DNA of 16,357 bases from Spirochaetales bacterium (GTDB lineage: Bacteria; Spirochaetota; Spirochaetia; SPDA01): NCBI GenBank assembly GCA_004525155.1, contig SPDA01000006.1, forward strand, positions 1-16,357, written 5' to 3'. Below are positions 14,896 through 16,357 of the stretch, in pieces; within the stretch, counting starts at the first letter, position 1, and each line of letters begins with the position of its first letter. A program made the position numbers and the translations under genes. The notes below the pieces were generated by a model. It saw only the letters and a list, made by a program, of their open reading frames with translations, did not search any database and was not told the DNA's origin.

Positions 14896-14925
14896 TTGAC
14901 GATTGAAGAGGGGCGTTAGTATTTT
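14896..14925 (+). promoter_or_regulatory. Predicted promoter of the grpE-dnaK operon
   Basis: TTGACG (14896-14901), an 18-base spacer and TATTTT (14920-14925) resemble a vegetative promoter; TTTAAT at 14923-14928 is an alternative -10. The leader of roughly 25 bases carries AGGGG about 6 bases before the grpE ATG. I see no CIRCE-type inverted repeat, so HrcA control is not indicated here. Confidence 0.5.
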
Positions 14926-14956
14926 AATGGTAGCATAATCACTACAGGGGTAAACG

Positions 14957-15619
14957 ATGTCAAAAGAAGAAGAGGAAGTTGCTGCTCCTCAGTCCGTCTC
15001 AGTGCCCGAAGACCAGAAAGAGGGCACCGCAGATGAAAGTAACGAAATTCCCGTCGTGGAAAGCGAAAACGGAGACACAGTATTAATGAAGCTGGAAAAA
15101 AAGGTAAAAGATCTCGAGGAAGAAAACATCTCTCTCAAGGACCAATACCTTCGAAAAACAGCGGATTTTGAAAATTTCAGAAAAAGAATGTTCAGGGAGA
15201 AAGATGAAGCGATAAAATACGCGAATTCCAATCTCCTGACGGATATTATCACGGTCATAGACGATTTTGAACGTGCCATACGATCAGGTCAGGACCAGAA
15301 AGATTTCGATTCCTTTTTCAGCGGCATAGAACTCATCGAAAGGCAGTTTGTAAGCCTTCTCGAAAGAAACTGGGGCCTCAAACGTTTCGACTCTCTCGGA
15401 GAAATTTTTGATCCTGAAAAGCATGAGGCGATTGCCACAGGCGAAGCGGATGTGCAGGAAACTGTTGTTCTGGAGGATTATCAGAAAGGATACATGCTTC
15501 AGGACAGGGTAATCAGACACTCAAAGGTAAAAGTATCCGTACCTACCCAGAAACAGGAGAATGCGGAACAGACAGATAGCGTAGCGGAAGATGATAAAGT
15601 GGAGGAACATAATGGCTAG
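14957..15619 (+). CDS. grpE: Nucleotide exchange factor GrpE
   Basis: Co-chaperone of 220 residues that forms a dimer and releases ADP from DnaK. The N-terminus is acidic and disordered (about 1-40). A long coiled-coil helix runs from about 43 to 92 and includes [14 protein letters not shown]. The C-terminal beta domain carries the GrpE signature FDPEKHEAI at 151-159 and [16 protein letters not shown] at 178-193. An acidic tail of about 25 residues follows the beta domain; its coding region contains the dnaK ribosome site and start. The ATG at 14957 has AGGGG six bases upstream. The last 8 bases overlap dnaK, so GrpE and DnaK synthesis is coupled. Confidence 0.97.
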   Translation: MSKEEEEVAAPQSVSVPEDQKEGTADESNEIPVVESENGDTVLMKLEKKVKDLEEENISLKDQYLRKTADFENFRKRMFREKDEAIKYANSNLLTDIITVIDDFERAIRSGQDQKDFDSFFSGIELIERQFVSLLERNWGLKRFDSLGEIFDPEKHEAIATGEADVQETVVLEDYQKGYMLQDRVIRHSKVKVSVPTQKQENAEQTDSVAEDDKVEEHNG

Positions 15620-16357
15620 TAAAAGAATTATCGGTATTGACCTTGGGACGACAAACTCCTGTGTTGCGGTTATGGAAGGAGGGGAGCCTGTAGTCATACA
15701 GAACTCGGAAGGACAGCGCACCACTCCGTCCATTGTCGGTTTTACAGCAAAGGGTGAGCGTCTCGTCGGTCAGCCGGCCAAAAATCAGATAGTAACCAAT
15801 CCGGAAAATACCGTATATTCAATAAAAAGGTTCATGGGAAGAAAATACCAGGAAGTGCCTTCGGAAATAAAAATGGTGCCGTATACCATCAGGGAAACGA
15901 CCTCCGGCGATGTAATGGTGGACGTGCAGGGAAAACAGTATTCTCCCCCCGAGATTTCGGCTGCCGTTCTTCAGAAAATGAAGAAAACGGCTGAAGATTA
16001 CCTGGGCGAGACAGTTACAAGGGCAGTCATCACGGTACCGGCGTATTTCAACGACGCCCAGCGCCAGGCAACCAAGGACGCGGGCCGCGTTGCGGGACTC
16101 GAGGTGGAGAGAATCGTGAACGAACCCACTGCCGCGTCCCTGGCCTATGGATTCGGTAAGGAACAGAAGGACGAAAAGATTGCCGTATACGATTTCGGCG
16201 GCGGCACCTTCGATATTTCCATTCTGGAACTCGGGGACGGCGTATTCGAGGTGAAATCCACCAACGGCGATACGCATTTGGGCGGAGACAATATCGACCA
16301 GCGCGTCATTGACTGGCTTATCACGAATTTCAAAAAGGACTACGGCATAGACTTGTC
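15612..16357 (+). CDS. dnaK: Molecular chaperone DnaK (Hsp70), 5' part, runs off the window
   Basis: ATP-driven Hsp70 chaperone; 248 codons of the N-terminal nucleotide-binding domain are present and the frame is open at the window end. The sequence starts [20 protein letters not shown]. The three Hsp70 signatures expected so far are present: phosphate-1 loop GIDLGTTNS at 8-16, [17 protein letters not shown] at 142-158, and phosphate-2 loop DFGGGTFD at 194-201. SIKRFMGRK at 70-78 is also conserved and places a lysine at 72. The ATG lies inside the end of grpE with GGAGG six bases upstream. The substrate-binding domain lies outside the window, and dnaJ may follow there. Confidence 0.98.
   Translation, partial: MASKRIIGIDLGTTNSCVAVMEGGEPVVIQNSEGQRTTPSIVGFTAKGERLVGQPAKNQIVTNPENTVYSIKRFMGRKYQEVPSEIKMVPYTIRETTSGDVMVDVQGKQYSPPEISAAVLQKMKKTAEDYLGETVTRAVITVPAYFNDAQRQATKDAGRVAGLEVERIVNEPTAASLAYGFGKEQKDEKIAVYDFGGGTFDISILELGDGVFEVKSTNGDTHLGGDNIDQRVIDWLITNFKKDYGIDL

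Noticed and set aside
14881..14956. CIRCE operator upstream of grpE
   Set aside because: TTAG and GTAGCATAA fragments recall CIRCE, but there is no inverted repeat with the TTAGCACTC/GAGTGCTAA arms.
15819..16277. 152-codon minus-strand open frame inside dnaK
   Set aside because: Antisense to a highly conserved dnaK coding region, which often leaves long open antisense frames.

Overview
The window is a densely coded piece of bacterial chromosome, by eye around 50-55% G+C. It holds 15 protein genes, with no rRNA, tRNA, CRISPR array, insertion sequence or phage gene, and no gap above about 110 bases. Genes are cut at both ends: xseA lacks its 5' part and dnaK its 3' part. The cell envelope looks diderm-compatible (a lipoprotein with a beta-propeller, and a membrane transglutaminase of the TgpA type). 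A Spirochaetota or similar non-enteric lineage is only a guess; nothing here fixes the phylum.

Layout. (1) Positions 2-2131, plus strand: xseA, xseB and an HSL-family alpha/beta hydrolase, tightly packed as one operon. (2) Positions 2154-8125, minus strand: a 51-residue unknown protein, a MoxR AAA+ ATPase, a DUF58 protein, a TgpA-like transglutaminase membrane protein and a PQQ-repeat lipoprotein. The last four are nearly contiguous, with 1-3 base stop/start overlaps at two of their three junctions. (3) Positions 8213-10198, plus strand: a THEP1-type NTPase, a DUF2156 protein and a DUF985 cupin carrying a 15-bp tandem repeat. (4) Positions 10230-14846, minus strand: a large U32-family protein (RlhA/YdcP type with DUF3656), a processive-type GT2 glycosyltransferase and an L-threonine aldolase. 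(5) Positions 14957 to the end, plus strand: the grpE-dnaK chaperone operon.

The most distinctive signals concern expression. Five genes (moxR, the THEP1-type NTPase, DUF2156, GT2 and U32) have no Shine-Dalgarno sequence. Instead each has a TANNNT -10-like hexamer ending only 6-8 bases before the ATG, which predicts leaderless mRNAs. Most of the other genes have a Shine-Dalgarno sequence and lie inside operons or behind a longer leader. The transglutaminase gene has a perfect AGGAGG placed for an ATT start codon that overlaps the TAA stop of the DUF58 gene by one base. At 8156-8205 two divergent promoters share an overlapping, inverted -35 element in a nearly symmetric arrangement.

The MoxR-DUF58-transglutaminase set is a widespread but poorly understood envelope module. 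Here it is extended by a beta-propeller lipoprotein and a small unknown protein, and is the best candidate for a less-described system. The other genes are mostly housekeeping or widely distributed families.
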